From: Corynebacterium sp.
Lineage (GTDB): Bacteria > Actinomycetota > Actinomycetes > Mycobacteriales > Mycobacteriaceae
DNA: 64,000 bases
Direction: 5' to 3'
NCBI RefSeq assembly: GCF_030532715.1
Contig: NZ_JAUNKO010000007.1
Span: forward strand, 1-64,000
The translations under genes and the position numbers were made by a program. The notes below the pieces were generated by a model, which saw only the letters and a program-made list of their open reading frames with translations, was not told where the DNA came from and made no database searches. Below, piece by piece: positions 18,007 to 25,899 of the stretch (positions within the stretch are counted from its first letter, which is position 1; every line of letters begins with the position of its first letter).

Positions 18007-18738
18007 TTATTGGACGGTGGCGTTTTGCTGTTGCAGGTCGGCTAGATTGACGTTGTTGCCGCCGAGCTCGAGTTTCACGCCGGTTTCGGTGACTTGGACG
18101 TGTTGTACCTGAAGGTTTCCGGCAAATTTAGAAGCCCCTTGGCGCAATGAATGGGTGATGCCGTCTGAAACTTCAGGTGGGAGAGCCAGGCCCAGCACGC
18201 TGGCGTTCGAGGCCTCGAGCACGAGTTCACCGTTTTCCGCCTTAGGCGTGATTTCAACGGTGGCGCTGCCTTGGGCGAGTTCGGCGATGATCACATTTCG
18301 CGCGGCGTCCATACGAATCGCACTGACCTTGGTTAAGTCGCCGAGGATGCTTTGGCTACTAGCTTGCTCGGCCATGGCGAAGATGAAATCGGTGGGCATT
18401 TCCGTATTCAACGTCAGGGTGCCAGCAATCGGCACTTGTGAGTTTGTGATGTCCAGGGATCGAACGTTGATATCCGTTGGCGGTGCACCCGTCTGCGCGG
18501 CCAAGTCAAGGGTTGATGGCACGTGGATTTGTACCTCCGGCACGTTGCGGGTGGCGGCAGCGAAGAGGAGTGGGGTTGCTCCGAAGGAGACGGTCGGTTG
18601 TTCGTCTTGTTCGGAAATTCCTGCGGAGGTGGCGATGCTTTGGCGGAGTTCTTTGCCAATGAGGGTACGGAACCCTATTTCCGCAGTGACACCAACAACA
18701 AGGATTACTACAAGTAGACCAACCAGAACTTTCTTCAT
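18007..18738 (-). CDS. LmeA-like phospholipid-binding protein (DUF2993)
   Basis: The 243-residue protein begins MKKVLVGLL, with a single N-terminal hydrophobic helix (about residues 3-22) that serves as signal or anchor. The periplasmic part then shows the repeating strand pattern of DUF2993 (PVSF-type strands, IHVPSTLDLA, LDITNSQVPIAGTL, AIRMDAARN). The mycobacterial member LmeA binds phosphoinositides and supports lipomannan maturation in the envelope; the corynebacterial role is inferred from this. ATG 18738 is preferred to the longer frame opening at 18789 because it places the signal helix at the terminus. It follows the methyltransferase gene on the same strand by 32 bp. Confidence 0.75.
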   Translation of the reverse strand: MKKVLVGLLVVILVVGVTAEIGFRTLIGKELRQSIATSAGISEQDEQPTVSFGATPLLFAAATRNVPEVQIHVPSTLDLAAQTGAPPTDINVRSLDITNSQVPIAGTLTLNTEMPTDFIFAMAEQASSQSILGDLTKVSAIRMDAARNVIIAELAQGSATVEITPKAENGELVLEASNASVLGLALPPEVSDGITHSLRQGASKFAGNLQVQHVQVTETGVKLELGGNNVNLADLQQQNATVQ

Positions 18739-18770
18739 TCCACGAGTATCCCGCAAGCTACTGCTGAATG

Positions 18771-19574
18771 CTAGGCGACATACGCCCACGGCACCGTAAG
18801 AATATTGTCGCGGATACGGCGGCGCACCGGATCAAGGGGTATGCCAGCGCTGATAAGCAGTTCCCTTGCCTCGCGCCAGCGGACCCGCGGGCCATAGGGT
18901 GCCCACCCCGCGGTGCGATCCCAGGCGTCGTCCGCGTCCCGCAGTAAGGCGTAAATGTTTTCGCCCACAATGTTGCGGTGGATGAGGGCTTTGGGTAAGC
19001 GCTCGGCAAGGTCCGAGGGGCGCGTGGAATGGTGTGGGTCCCAGGCAAGTGTGAGGGATTGGGGGCCGCGGGCGTCGAGAAGTACCCAGGAGCAGCGGCG
19101 CCCTAGCTCATCGCATGTGCCTTCGATGAAGTAGCCCCCGCGAGCGAGATTGCCGCAAACTTGTTCCCAAACGGTGGAGACTTGGGAGGCGTCGTATTGG
19201 CGCAGCACGTTGAGTGCACGCACCAGCACTGGAGTGTGACCGGCGAGCTCGAAACCCCCGTGCGCGAAGCGGACACCGTCGCGCGGTGGCAAGACTCGCG
19301 CGGGGTCGATTTCCAAGCCCAGTACGTCGATATCCGAACGTACTTGCCGTAGCCACCGCGCCCATTCGCAGGTGGTGGTGTGGGAGGCGCCGTAGCCAAG
19401 GTCGATCACCAACGGGCGTTCCGCATGTAGCAGCGACCGCTGGATCGCCGGGTGGTGGCGCATCCAACGGTCGTAACGTCGCAGGCGGTTGGTGTGGGTC
19501 GTGCCGCGGGTAATCACCCCGATTGGCCCCTGTGTGCGAAAACTCGCCCGCAGATTGTGGGCGTGATCAGCCAT
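18771..19574 (-). CDS. Class I SAM-dependent methyltransferase-like protein
   Basis: A 267-residue cytoplasmic protein with an S-adenosylmethionine-binding motif I (VIDLGYGASHTTT, about residues 55-67), an acidic second motif (VLGLEIDP, about 83-90) and a later LVRALNVLRQYD segment where motif IV is expected. The unusual Gly-Tyr-Gly-Ala-Ser turn and the Arg-rich termini leave the substrate open. The gene starts at ATG 19574 immediately after the stop of the DUF2505 gene and runs toward the LmeA-like gene, so the three probably form one transcript. Substrate unknown. Confidence 0.65.
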   Translation of the reverse strand: MADHAHNLRASFRTQGPIGVITRGTTHTNRLRRYDRWMRHHPAIQRSLLHAERPLVIDLGYGASHTTTCEWARWLRQVRSDIDVLGLEIDPARVLPPRDGVRFAHGGFELAGHTPVLVRALNVLRQYDASQVSTVWEQVCGNLARGGYFIEGTCDELGRRCSWVLLDARGPQSLTLAWDPHHSTRPSDLAERLPKALIHRNIVGENIYALLRDADDAWDRTAGWAPYGPRVRWREARELLISAGIPLDPVRRRIRDNILTVPWAYVA

Positions 19575-20066
19575 TTACAGGTTTTCGGTTATCCACTTTT
19601 CAGTCAGCGCGCCCTCGTTTGCCAGCAGCTCGGTGATGGCTTCCGCGACCTTTGGTTCGATGGCGGGTCCCATAAACGGGATGGTCACGCTGACTTCGTT
19701 CGAATAGTTAAGCGTGGTGGTGTCGCCTTCGCCGCCGATGGTGACGTCGCCCTTGAAGTCCACCGGTGCGCCTTTCACGTCAGCGGTGTAGTTTGCCGCA
19801 GTGGCGGAGGTTACGGTGAACACACGCTTGATTTTCAGGGACTGGCTGATCATTGCGCGTACGGCCTCCGGGAGGAGTTCCATAGGCATGATTTCGTAGA
19901 GGACGGCCTCAGCGCCGGTGTCGGTTGCGGTGAAGGAGTGAACCTCGCCCGGCTCGGTGGACAGGTTCGCAACGTTGTACGCCCAGTAATCGGCGTTGGT
20001 GAGCGCTGCGAAGACTTTTTCGGGGGCGTGGTTGATCGTGACAGTATTTTCAATACGCGTAGCCAT
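19575..20066 (-). CDS. DUF2505 family protein (START-like fold)
   Basis: The 163-residue protein opens MATRIENTVTINHAPEKVFAAL, the characteristic start of a polyketide-cyclase/START-like helix-grip fold, and continues with strands and a C-terminal amphipathic helix ending KWITENL. It fits DUF2505, an actinobacterial family of unknown ligand. ATG 20066 is preferred to the TTG two codons earlier. The gene is divergent from murB, with only 24 bp between the start codons, so both promoters must overlap or be leaderless. Confidence 0.75.
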   Translation of the reverse strand: MATRIENTVTINHAPEKVFAALTNADYWAYNVANLSTEPGEVHSFTATDTGAEAVLYEIMPMELLPEAVRAMISQSLKIKRVFTVTSATAANYTADVKGAPVDFKGDVTIGGEGDTTTLNYSNEVSVTIPFMGPAIEPKVAEAITELLANEGALTEKWITENL

Positions 20067-20090
20067 ACCCAACAGACTACCGTTAGTACC

Positions 20091-21191
20091 GTGAATGATT
20101 CATCGCTTGCTGCTCGCCTTGCCGCGCTCCCGGATGTGACCATCGACCCGGATGTTACGTTTGCCCAGCTCACAACCCTGCATCTTGGTGGCAAACCTGC
20201 CCTCGCCGTACGCTGTTCCTCCGCTGACGCCGTAGCAAACGTAGTTTCGCTTCTCGACGCCGCGTCCGTCCCCGTCCTCATCGTCGGCGGCGGCTCCAAC
20301 CTTGTTGTAGCTGACGGCGACGTCGATGTGGCAGCCGTAATTTTAGAATGTGATGCCGTACGCATCGAGCCGGATACCGGGGTGGTTGTCGCCGAGGCTG
20401 GCGCGGTGTGGGACGACGTGGTGGCTGAGTGTGTAGTAGCGGGCGTTGGTGGTGTCGAATGCCTTTCCGGAATACCCGGTTCCGCGGGTGCGACCCCCGT
20501 GCAAAATGTTGGTGCGTACGGGGTGGAAATAGCCGATGTACTTACGCGGGTGCGCCTGTGGGATCGTGTTCGCGGCGTCGATGAATGGGTGGCCGCCCGA
20601 GACCTCGACTTGGCTTATCGATATTCCAACCTCAAATTCACTGGCCGCGCAGTGGTCCTCGAGGTGGAGTTTGCGTTGACTCCCGACGGGTTGAGTGCGC
20701 CGCTGCGTTTCGGGGAGCTCGTTCGTGTGCTTGGTGTCGAAGCTGAAAGCCGCGCGCCAATTGCGCAGGTACGTGAAGCAGTGCTGGCGTTGCGGCGGGG
20801 CAAAGGCATGGTGTACGACCCAGCTGACCATGACACCTGGTCCGCGGGTTCGTTCTTTACTAATCCGATTGTTTCTACCGAGGCGGCTGAGCGTGTGCGA
20901 GCTATCGCTGAGGAACGTGGAGTGGCCAAGCAAATGCCGTGTTTCGCTGTCACCGGCGGGTGGAAGCTCTCCGCTGCCTGGTTGATTGACAATGCGGGAT
21001 TTGGCAAAGGATATCCGGGGGAAGGCCAGCCCGCTCGACTATCCACAAAACACACGTTGGCGCTGACAAATCGGGGTACGGCTACGACGTCCGATCTGGT
21101 GGCGCTGGCGCGTGATATCCGTGCCGGTGTGGAGGAAGTATTTGGGGTGAGTTTGGAGCCCGAGCCAGTGTGGGTGGGGGTGCAAATCTAA
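20091..21191 (+). CDS. murB: UDP-N-acetylenolpyruvoylglucosamine reductase
   Basis: MurB reduces UDP-GlcNAc-enolpyruvate to UDP-MurNAc with NADPH and FAD in peptidoglycan synthesis. The 366-residue product has the FAD-binding segment with TLHLGGKP and VLIVGGGSNLV (about residues 26-70), GLECLSGIPGSAG-like residues (here VECLSGIPGSAGATPVQNVGAYG, about 122-145), RYSNLKF, the catalytic-Ser region WSAGSFFTNP, and a C-terminal KHTLALTNRG. The GTG start 20091 is chosen because longer frames would run through the divergent DUF2505 gene. The length agrees with corynebacterial MurB. Confidence 0.95.
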   Translation: MNDSSLAARLAALPDVTIDPDVTFAQLTTLHLGGKPALAVRCSSADAVANVVSLLDAASVPVLIVGGGSNLVVADGDVDVAAVILECDAVRIEPDTGVVVAEAGAVWDDVVAECVVAGVGGVECLSGIPGSAGATPVQNVGAYGVEIADVLTRVRLWDRVRGVDEWVAARDLDLAYRYSNLKFTGRAVVLEVEFALTPDGLSAPLRFGELVRVLGVEAESRAPIAQVREAVLALRRGKGMVYDPADHDTWSAGSFFTNPIVSTEAAERVRAIAEERGVAKQMPCFAVTGGWKLSAAWLIDNAGFGKGYPGEGQPARLSTKHTLALTNRGTATTSDLVALARDIRAGVEEVFGVSLEPEPVWVGVQI

Positions 21192-21238
21192 CGTCTAGGC
21201 TCACCGCAAGGTAACAAAAACACGGGCTTTGGGGGTAG

Positions 21239-21275
21239 AAAACTCGGCATCTTTCTGGATGAGATGCCGAGTTTT
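21239..21275 (+). terminator. Terminator after murB
   Basis: A 13-bp perfect stem (AAAACTCGGCATC with GATGCCGAGTTTT) and 11-nt loop lies 47 bp after the murB stop. A second weaker hairpin (ACCCC/GGGGT followed by TTTT, 21309-21328) follows. The rest of 21192-21455 holds no gene and must contain the promoter of the ECF operon. Confidence 0.8.
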
Positions 21276-21455
21276 AGCGTGTCAACGTGTGGAAAAGCTT
21301 CGCATGGCACCCCTTAAATGGGGTTTTTGCCGGCTTGGGGTTCAAAGGGGAGCTTTACCTAACTAACGTGTTGTGTGTTTTCAATACCTCCGGCCCGTAC
21401 TAACAACGTTGAGGCGCGCCAGCGGAGGTTACCGCGTCAAGGGAAAGAGATCCTT

Positions 21456-22010
21456 GTGGGAAGTCAACGGAATACCGAAGCCAGAAATGCAACACGCGAA
21501 TATTTGGTGGCCGCAGCCATCGGTGTTGCGGGATCCGTGATTATCGTTCCCTTGATCTACCTGCAAGTTGGTCTGAGCTTCCTACACTTTTACCTAGTGG
21601 CGGCGGTGCTTGGTTTTTGGGTGCTGCCCTTCGCCCTCGCCTCGCTGCTGGTGCGACGTCCTGGGGCGACGTTGATCGCGGCGTTGACTATTGGTTTTAT
21701 CTCCGCACTGACCTCACCATTTGGAGCTAGCGCATTGGGGGCGCTCGCCTTAGAGGGCATACTGTTCGAACTTCCGTTTGTGGTGTTGTTGTATCGGCGG
21801 TGGAGTGCGTGGCAATACGTGATAAGTGTGATCCTGCTCTGCAGTTTCCTCGGGTGGTTCGTGCCCCAAGCGGTGGGTAGCAGCCAACAATCAACGACAG
21901 CCAGTTTGATCTGCGCGCTCATTGCTACCGCCACGGGGTTGGTGTTGCTGCTGGTCACCTATCGGTTACATGCAAAAGTGCTGGCCGCAGGAGTGCTGCG
22001 TAAGCGTTAA
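21456..22010 (+). CDS. ECF transporter S component
   Basis: A membrane protein of about 184 residues with five to six hydrophobic helices (roughly residues 16-36, 40-60, 66-90, 95-110, 115-135 and 150-172) and few polar loops, typical of energy-coupling-factor substrate-binding subunits of the MtsT/YkoE-like kind. The substrate cannot be read from the sequence. Directly downstream is the fused ATPase/EcfT protein that would complete the importer, and then the NRPS operon, so uptake of the cluster product, a metal complex or a precursor is inferred. GTG 21456 is chosen over the frame opening at 21375; a GGGAAAGAGA stretch precedes it. Confidence 0.7.
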   Translation: MGSQRNTEARNATREYLVAAAIGVAGSVIIVPLIYLQVGLSFLHFYLVAAVLGFWVLPFALASLLVRRPGATLIAALTIGFISALTSPFGASALGALALEGILFELPFVVLLYRRWSAWQYVISVILLCSFLGWFVPQAVGSSQQSTTASLICALIATATGLVLLLVTYRLHAKVLAAGVLRKR

Positions 22011-22022
22011 GGGGCGGTGCAC

Positions 22023-24125
22023 ATGCAGGTAGAAAAAGAAACCGAAACAATCGCGGCGCAAGCGGTCAGCATTGAGGCCGCTGCCGGTGCGCAAATAGTT
22101 TCAAATGTTTCCTTACGCCTCGGTATGGGTGAAGGCTGTTTGCTCGTCGGCGATTCCGGGTGCGGGAAAACTACCTTCCTGGCGGCCTGTGCCGGGGTAA
22201 TCACCGAAACTCATCCGGACCTGCGTATCTCTGGCGAGCTGCGCGTGCTTGATCGCGAGGAGATCGAATACCCGTTGCACGAGGGGATCGGTTACGTAGC
22301 CCAAGATCCCGATGCCTATGTGCTTATGCCAACCGTTTGGGAGGAGGTTGCGTTTCCGCTAGAGAACCTGGGTTTGCCGTACGAGGAAATAGTGCGGCGG
22401 ACCGAGCGTTGCCTCGTCGACTTCGCGCTGGATCACCTAGCTTGGGTTAGTCCCTGGCAACTTTCGGGAGGGCAACGCCAGCGGCTCGCCATAGCCTGCA
22501 TTTGCGTGGCCGAACCGAAACTATATTTGCTTGATGAGCCAACCGCGCATCTCGACGCCGCGTGGGGGCACCGCCTCCTTGCCGCACTCAACGAACGCGT
22601 CGAAAGTGGCGAGGCTTCCATGCTCATGGTCTCACATCGGAACCACACCGAAAGCCTCGAAACCGCCAGTGTGTTCCGTCTTTCCTCCCAATCCCCTTCG
22701 ACGATCGCCGCGGCGCCGTTCGCACTGGGATTTTCCATTCAGACGAGCTACGATATTGAGCTTGATCAGCTGGTCAGCCGGAAGAATTTGGCTAGTTTGC
22801 CGGCGGTGAGCGCGTCGATTAAAGCGGGGAAAATCACCGTGATCCGCGGCGAAAACGGTAGCGGGAAGTCCAGCTTATTGCGGGTGCTTGCGGGAGCTGC
22901 GCGACCGCACAGTGGTGCGGTCAGAGGTCCCGGAGAATTGCTGGGACGGACCGCATGGTGCCGGCAAAACCCTGAACTTCAGTTTGGTGATGTTACCGTC
23001 GCTGAGACGATCCAGCGGGCCAGCTCGGCAACACTCCGACACGCGGCATGGAGTCCAGCGGAAATACAGCACCTGCGGGCAGCGCTCAAGCTAGAACACA
23101 TTGAAGATGGCGCCTCAGTGTTTATGCTCTCCGGTGGCGAACAGCAGCGCCTTGCCGTGCTCGCGGCCACGCTTCGCGCCGCCCCAATCATGCTGTTCGA
23201 CGAACCCACCGCGAACCAAGATCCAGTGACAAAAATACTGGTAGCTAGGTGTTTACGTGCGCTCGCAGATGCTGGGGCGACCGTCGTATGGGTATGCCAC
23301 GACGAACAACTTGCTGCCGAATATGCCGACGCAACAATCGATTTGGGGCGTGCACCCGCGGAGAAACCTACGCCCATCGCTGAGCGAATTGAACGCGCTG
23401 ACGACCGCAGCCAGCAAACATTGCATCCGGTGGCTATCCAGTTCTGCATTTTTGCAATCATCGTTGCATCGTTCGGCATTGAGTCGGTGGGCTTGCTGTT
23501 CGGATTGCTGGCGGTGGCCGTGGCCATCTTGGTGGCGCTGACGTGGAAATCGCCCCGCGCGTTGGCAACAAAACTGCAAGTAATCCTTGCTGTCGGCGTT
23601 GTGTTTGCGCTTGTGGGGGCACGCAGCAGCCTTACCGGCGAGATGTCGGGCTCGTACTCAATCATCGTCGCTGGTGCGAGCCATGGCTTGGCGTTGGCTC
23701 ATTGCGTCGCGTGGGCGATTATCGGCGGCACGGTAACAAATGCGCGGCGCGTGCTGGAATCGGCGCAGCAGAGCTTCCGCCTGAGCGATACCTTCGTGGT
23801 GGTGCCCATGACGGGCTTGTCAATCTTGCACTACGTGCGGCATCAGTGGCAGGAAATACTAAACACCCTGCTGGTTAATGAAGCGCGCGGAACCGGATTA
23901 TGGCCGCGGACGACACACCGTGCGAAGGTGGCCGTCCGTGCCGTATTACCACTGCTAGTGGCCACCATTCGCTTTGCCGAACGCACGTCCGTAGCGCTGC
24001 TATCCCGCGGCTACCCGGCACCAAATCCACGCACCAGCAACCAGCGGTATCACTGGCGATGGCGTGACAGCGCCAGCGTATTGTGCGTCATCTTGGGGGT
24101 GATATCGGTCAGCGTGTTGGCATAA
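22023..24125 (+). CDS. Fused ECF transporter: two ATPases plus EcfT
   Basis: One 700-residue polypeptide carries everything an ECF importer needs except the S component. ATPase 1 spans about residues 8-225 (Walker A GDSGCGKTT, signature LSGGQRQR, Walker B LYLLDEPTAHLD). ATPase 2 spans about 235-445 (Walker A GENGSGKSS, signature LSGGEQQR, Walker B IMLFDEPTANQD). An EcfT-like membrane domain covers about 465-700, with hydrophobic helices and the Ala-Arg-Gly coupling region (LVNEARGTG). ATG 22023 has AAGGGG 8 nt upstream; GTG 22017 is less well placed. The gene follows the S component by 12 bp and precedes the acyl-AMP ligase gene by 82 bp. Confidence 0.85.
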   Translation: MQVEKETETIAAQAVSIEAAAGAQIVSNVSLRLGMGEGCLLVGDSGCGKTTFLAACAGVITETHPDLRISGELRVLDREEIEYPLHEGIGYVAQDPDAYVLMPTVWEEVAFPLENLGLPYEEIVRRTERCLVDFALDHLAWVSPWQLSGGQRQRLAIACICVAEPKLYLLDEPTAHLDAAWGHRLLAALNERVESGEASMLMVSHRNHTESLETASVFRLSSQSPSTIAAAPFALGFSIQTSYDIELDQLVSRKNLASLPAVSASIKAGKITVIRGENGSGKSSLLRVLAGAARPHSGAVRGPGELLGRTAWCRQNPELQFGDVTVAETIQRASSATLRHAAWSPAEIQHLRAALKLEHIEDGASVFMLSGGEQQRLAVLAATLRAAPIMLFDEPTANQDPVTKILVARCLRALADAGATVVWVCHDEQLAAEYADATIDLGRAPAEKPTPIAERIERADDRSQQTLHPVAIQFCIFAIIVASFGIESVGLLFGLLAVAVAILVALTWKSPRALATKLQVILAVGVVFALVGARSSLTGEMSGSYSIIVAGASHGLALAHCVAWAIIGGTVTNARRVLESAQQSFRLSDTFVVVPMTGLSILHYVRHQWQEILNTLLVNEARGTGLWPRTTHRAKVAVRAVLPLLVATIRFAERTSVALLSRGYPAPNPRTSNQRYHWRWRDSASVLCVILGVISVSVLA

Positions 24126-24207
24126 AACCTGAGGAAAATTACGTCGGCTCCCATAAACACCTATAAACCAGCGCCCATGAAAACAATAGTTCTACAGGAG
24201 GATCGTT

Positions 24208-25899
24208 ATGGAGCCACTGCGTTATACACACTTTCTTGATGTGCTACTCGCCCACGAAGGCGAAGAGGTTCTAGGCATAACCTTTATAGATTCACAAGGT
24301 GAGGAATTTTATCCATACGGGCAGTTAGTGAAAGATGTTGCGATACTCGCGTGTTATCTCGCTGAATTGGGTGTTCGGCGTGGCGACAATGTCATCATTC
24401 AAATCGAAGACAACAAAACCTTAGCCCAAGCCTTCTGGGGGATTGCGTGGCTCGGCGCGGTACCTGTGCCCCTTGGCGTGGCGCGCGATGCACGAAGTGA
24501 ACGGTTACTGCATTCCGTGTTTGATCTCCTTGATGCGCCGTGGGTGCTTCACGCGGCGGAGCTACCGCTTGGGCATGAAAAAATCGGTGATCGGCTCGTC
24601 CAATTGAAGGGCATTGATGCCTTGCGTGAACGAATCGGTGACCTTTCAATCGCCGCTTTTCCTCCCGTGCAACTTCGTGGTGAAGAGACCCGAGTCATCC
24701 AATTTTCTTCTGGTTCCACGGGCATGCCTAAAGGGGTGATCGTCACCGAAACTAATCTCCTGGTGGGGCTGCAATCGACAGTTCCAAGAAGGCCAGCGAA
24801 GCTGCAAAACAGGATGCTCAGCTGGATGCCGCTTACCCACAACATGTCAATGATCGGTTTTCTCGTCTACGCTGTGTTTTCTAGCTATCCACTCGCGTTG
24901 ATGCCCACCAAACTGTTTGTGATGAATCCGGCGAGTTGGTTATATGCGATTGATCGGTTCCGCCCGACTATTACCGCTGCGCCAAATTTTGCGTTGAAGC
25001 ATCTGCTCACCATGCTTCAGGCACGGCCAATTCCGGAAAATAAGGCACCAGACTTGTCTTCTCTGCATAAGCTCGTGTGTGGTTCTGAGCCTATTAGCTT
25101 GGAATTGGTAAGCCAATTTGAAGCCATGATGGCTGGCTATGGGCTGCGCAAGAGCATTTTTGTATCGGGGTACGGCCTTTCCGAAGCATGTCTCACGGTG
25201 GCAATGAGTGAAATATACGAACCATTGAAGGCAATCTCACTTGACAGGTCAAGAATTACGCCTGGGGCAAATGTGGACGATATTGCGCTTGAGGAATCCC
25301 AGGGCGGAAGCACATTCGTCAGCGTGGGTCAGCCCGTACCGCATCTTGAAGTCACCATTTGTGATGATACGGACAATATCCTCACCGAGGGCACTGTTGG
25401 TGAAGTTTGCCTCGCGGGCGCCGCAATTACCGAGGATTCGTACACTGCAACGGGGAGGCAACAACACCCAACCACAAGCTACGGGGCGTTGAAAACCGGG
25501 GATATTGGTACAATCATCGACGGGGAACTTTATATTATTGGCCGCATTAAAGACATTATCTTTATTGGCGGGAAAAATTACTACGGAAATGATTTAGAGC
25601 AAAGCATTGAGCAGAAGTTCCCAGTGCAATGCGTTGCCGGAGGGTACACCGATAAAACAACCGGTACGGAAGCGGTAGTGATATTTCTCTCCAGAAACCA
25701 AGGGGTGGACGAGGCTACAAACGGTGTGCAATCAGAGGCCAGTCAGAATGAGATATCTCAGCAGGTTCGCTCCACGCTTATGAAGGACCTTGGCATCCCA
25801 GTTGACCGAATCATTTGGGTAGACAGAATACCTCGATCAGCCACCGGTAAGAAGCTCCGTGGAGTGCTGATGTCAAACTTGGTTGAGGTGAATAACTGA
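24208..25899 (+). CDS. Fatty-acyl-AMP ligase-like starter enzyme of the NRPS cluster
   Basis: The 563-residue adenylating enzyme has the P-loop FSSGSTGMPKGV (about residues 166-177), SWMPLTHNMSMIGF, APNFAL, SGYGLSEA, GELYIIGRIKDIIFIGGKNYY (about 439-459) and a C-terminal catalytic Lys in ATGKKL (about 548). The WMPLTHNM, APNF and YGLSEA signatures are those of fatty-acyl-AMP ligases rather than the DhbE/YbtE/PchD aryl-acid ligases, so the starter is probably an alkyl or short acyl acid. It would activate a carboxylic acid and load Ser40 of the NRPS. The ribosome binding site AGGAGG is 6 nt before the ATG. The stop overlaps the NRPS start (TGATG), implying coupled translation. The exact substrate is unknown. 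Confidence 0.8.
   Translation: MEPLRYTHFLDVLLAHEGEEVLGITFIDSQGEEFYPYGQLVKDVAILACYLAELGVRRGDNVIIQIEDNKTLAQAFWGIAWLGAVPVPLGVARDARSERLLHSVFDLLDAPWVLHAAELPLGHEKIGDRLVQLKGIDALRERIGDLSIAAFPPVQLRGEETRVIQFSSGSTGMPKGVIVTETNLLVGLQSTVPRRPAKLQNRMLSWMPLTHNMSMIGFLVYAVFSSYPLALMPTKLFVMNPASWLYAIDRFRPTITAAPNFALKHLLTMLQARPIPENKAPDLSSLHKLVCGSEPISLELVSQFEAMMAGYGLRKSIFVSGYGLSEACLTVAMSEIYEPLKAISLDRSRITPGANVDDIALEESQGGSTFVSVGQPVPHLEVTICDDTDNILTEGTVGEVCLAGAAITEDSYTATGRQQHPTTSYGALKTGDIGTIIDGELYIIGRIKDIIFIGGKNYYGNDLEQSIEQKFPVQCVAGGYTDKTTGTEAVVIFLSRNQGVDEATNGVQSEASQNEISQQVRSTLMKDLGIPVDRIIWVDRIPRSATGKKLRGVLMSNLVEVNN

Noticed and set aside
21354..21372. Possible DtxR box upstream of the ECF/NRPS operon (CTAAC-containing stretch).
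   Set aside because: Only about 11 of 19 positions agree with the DtxR consensus, and the left half is poor. A genome-trained DtxR matrix would be needed; a score among known sites would revive it.
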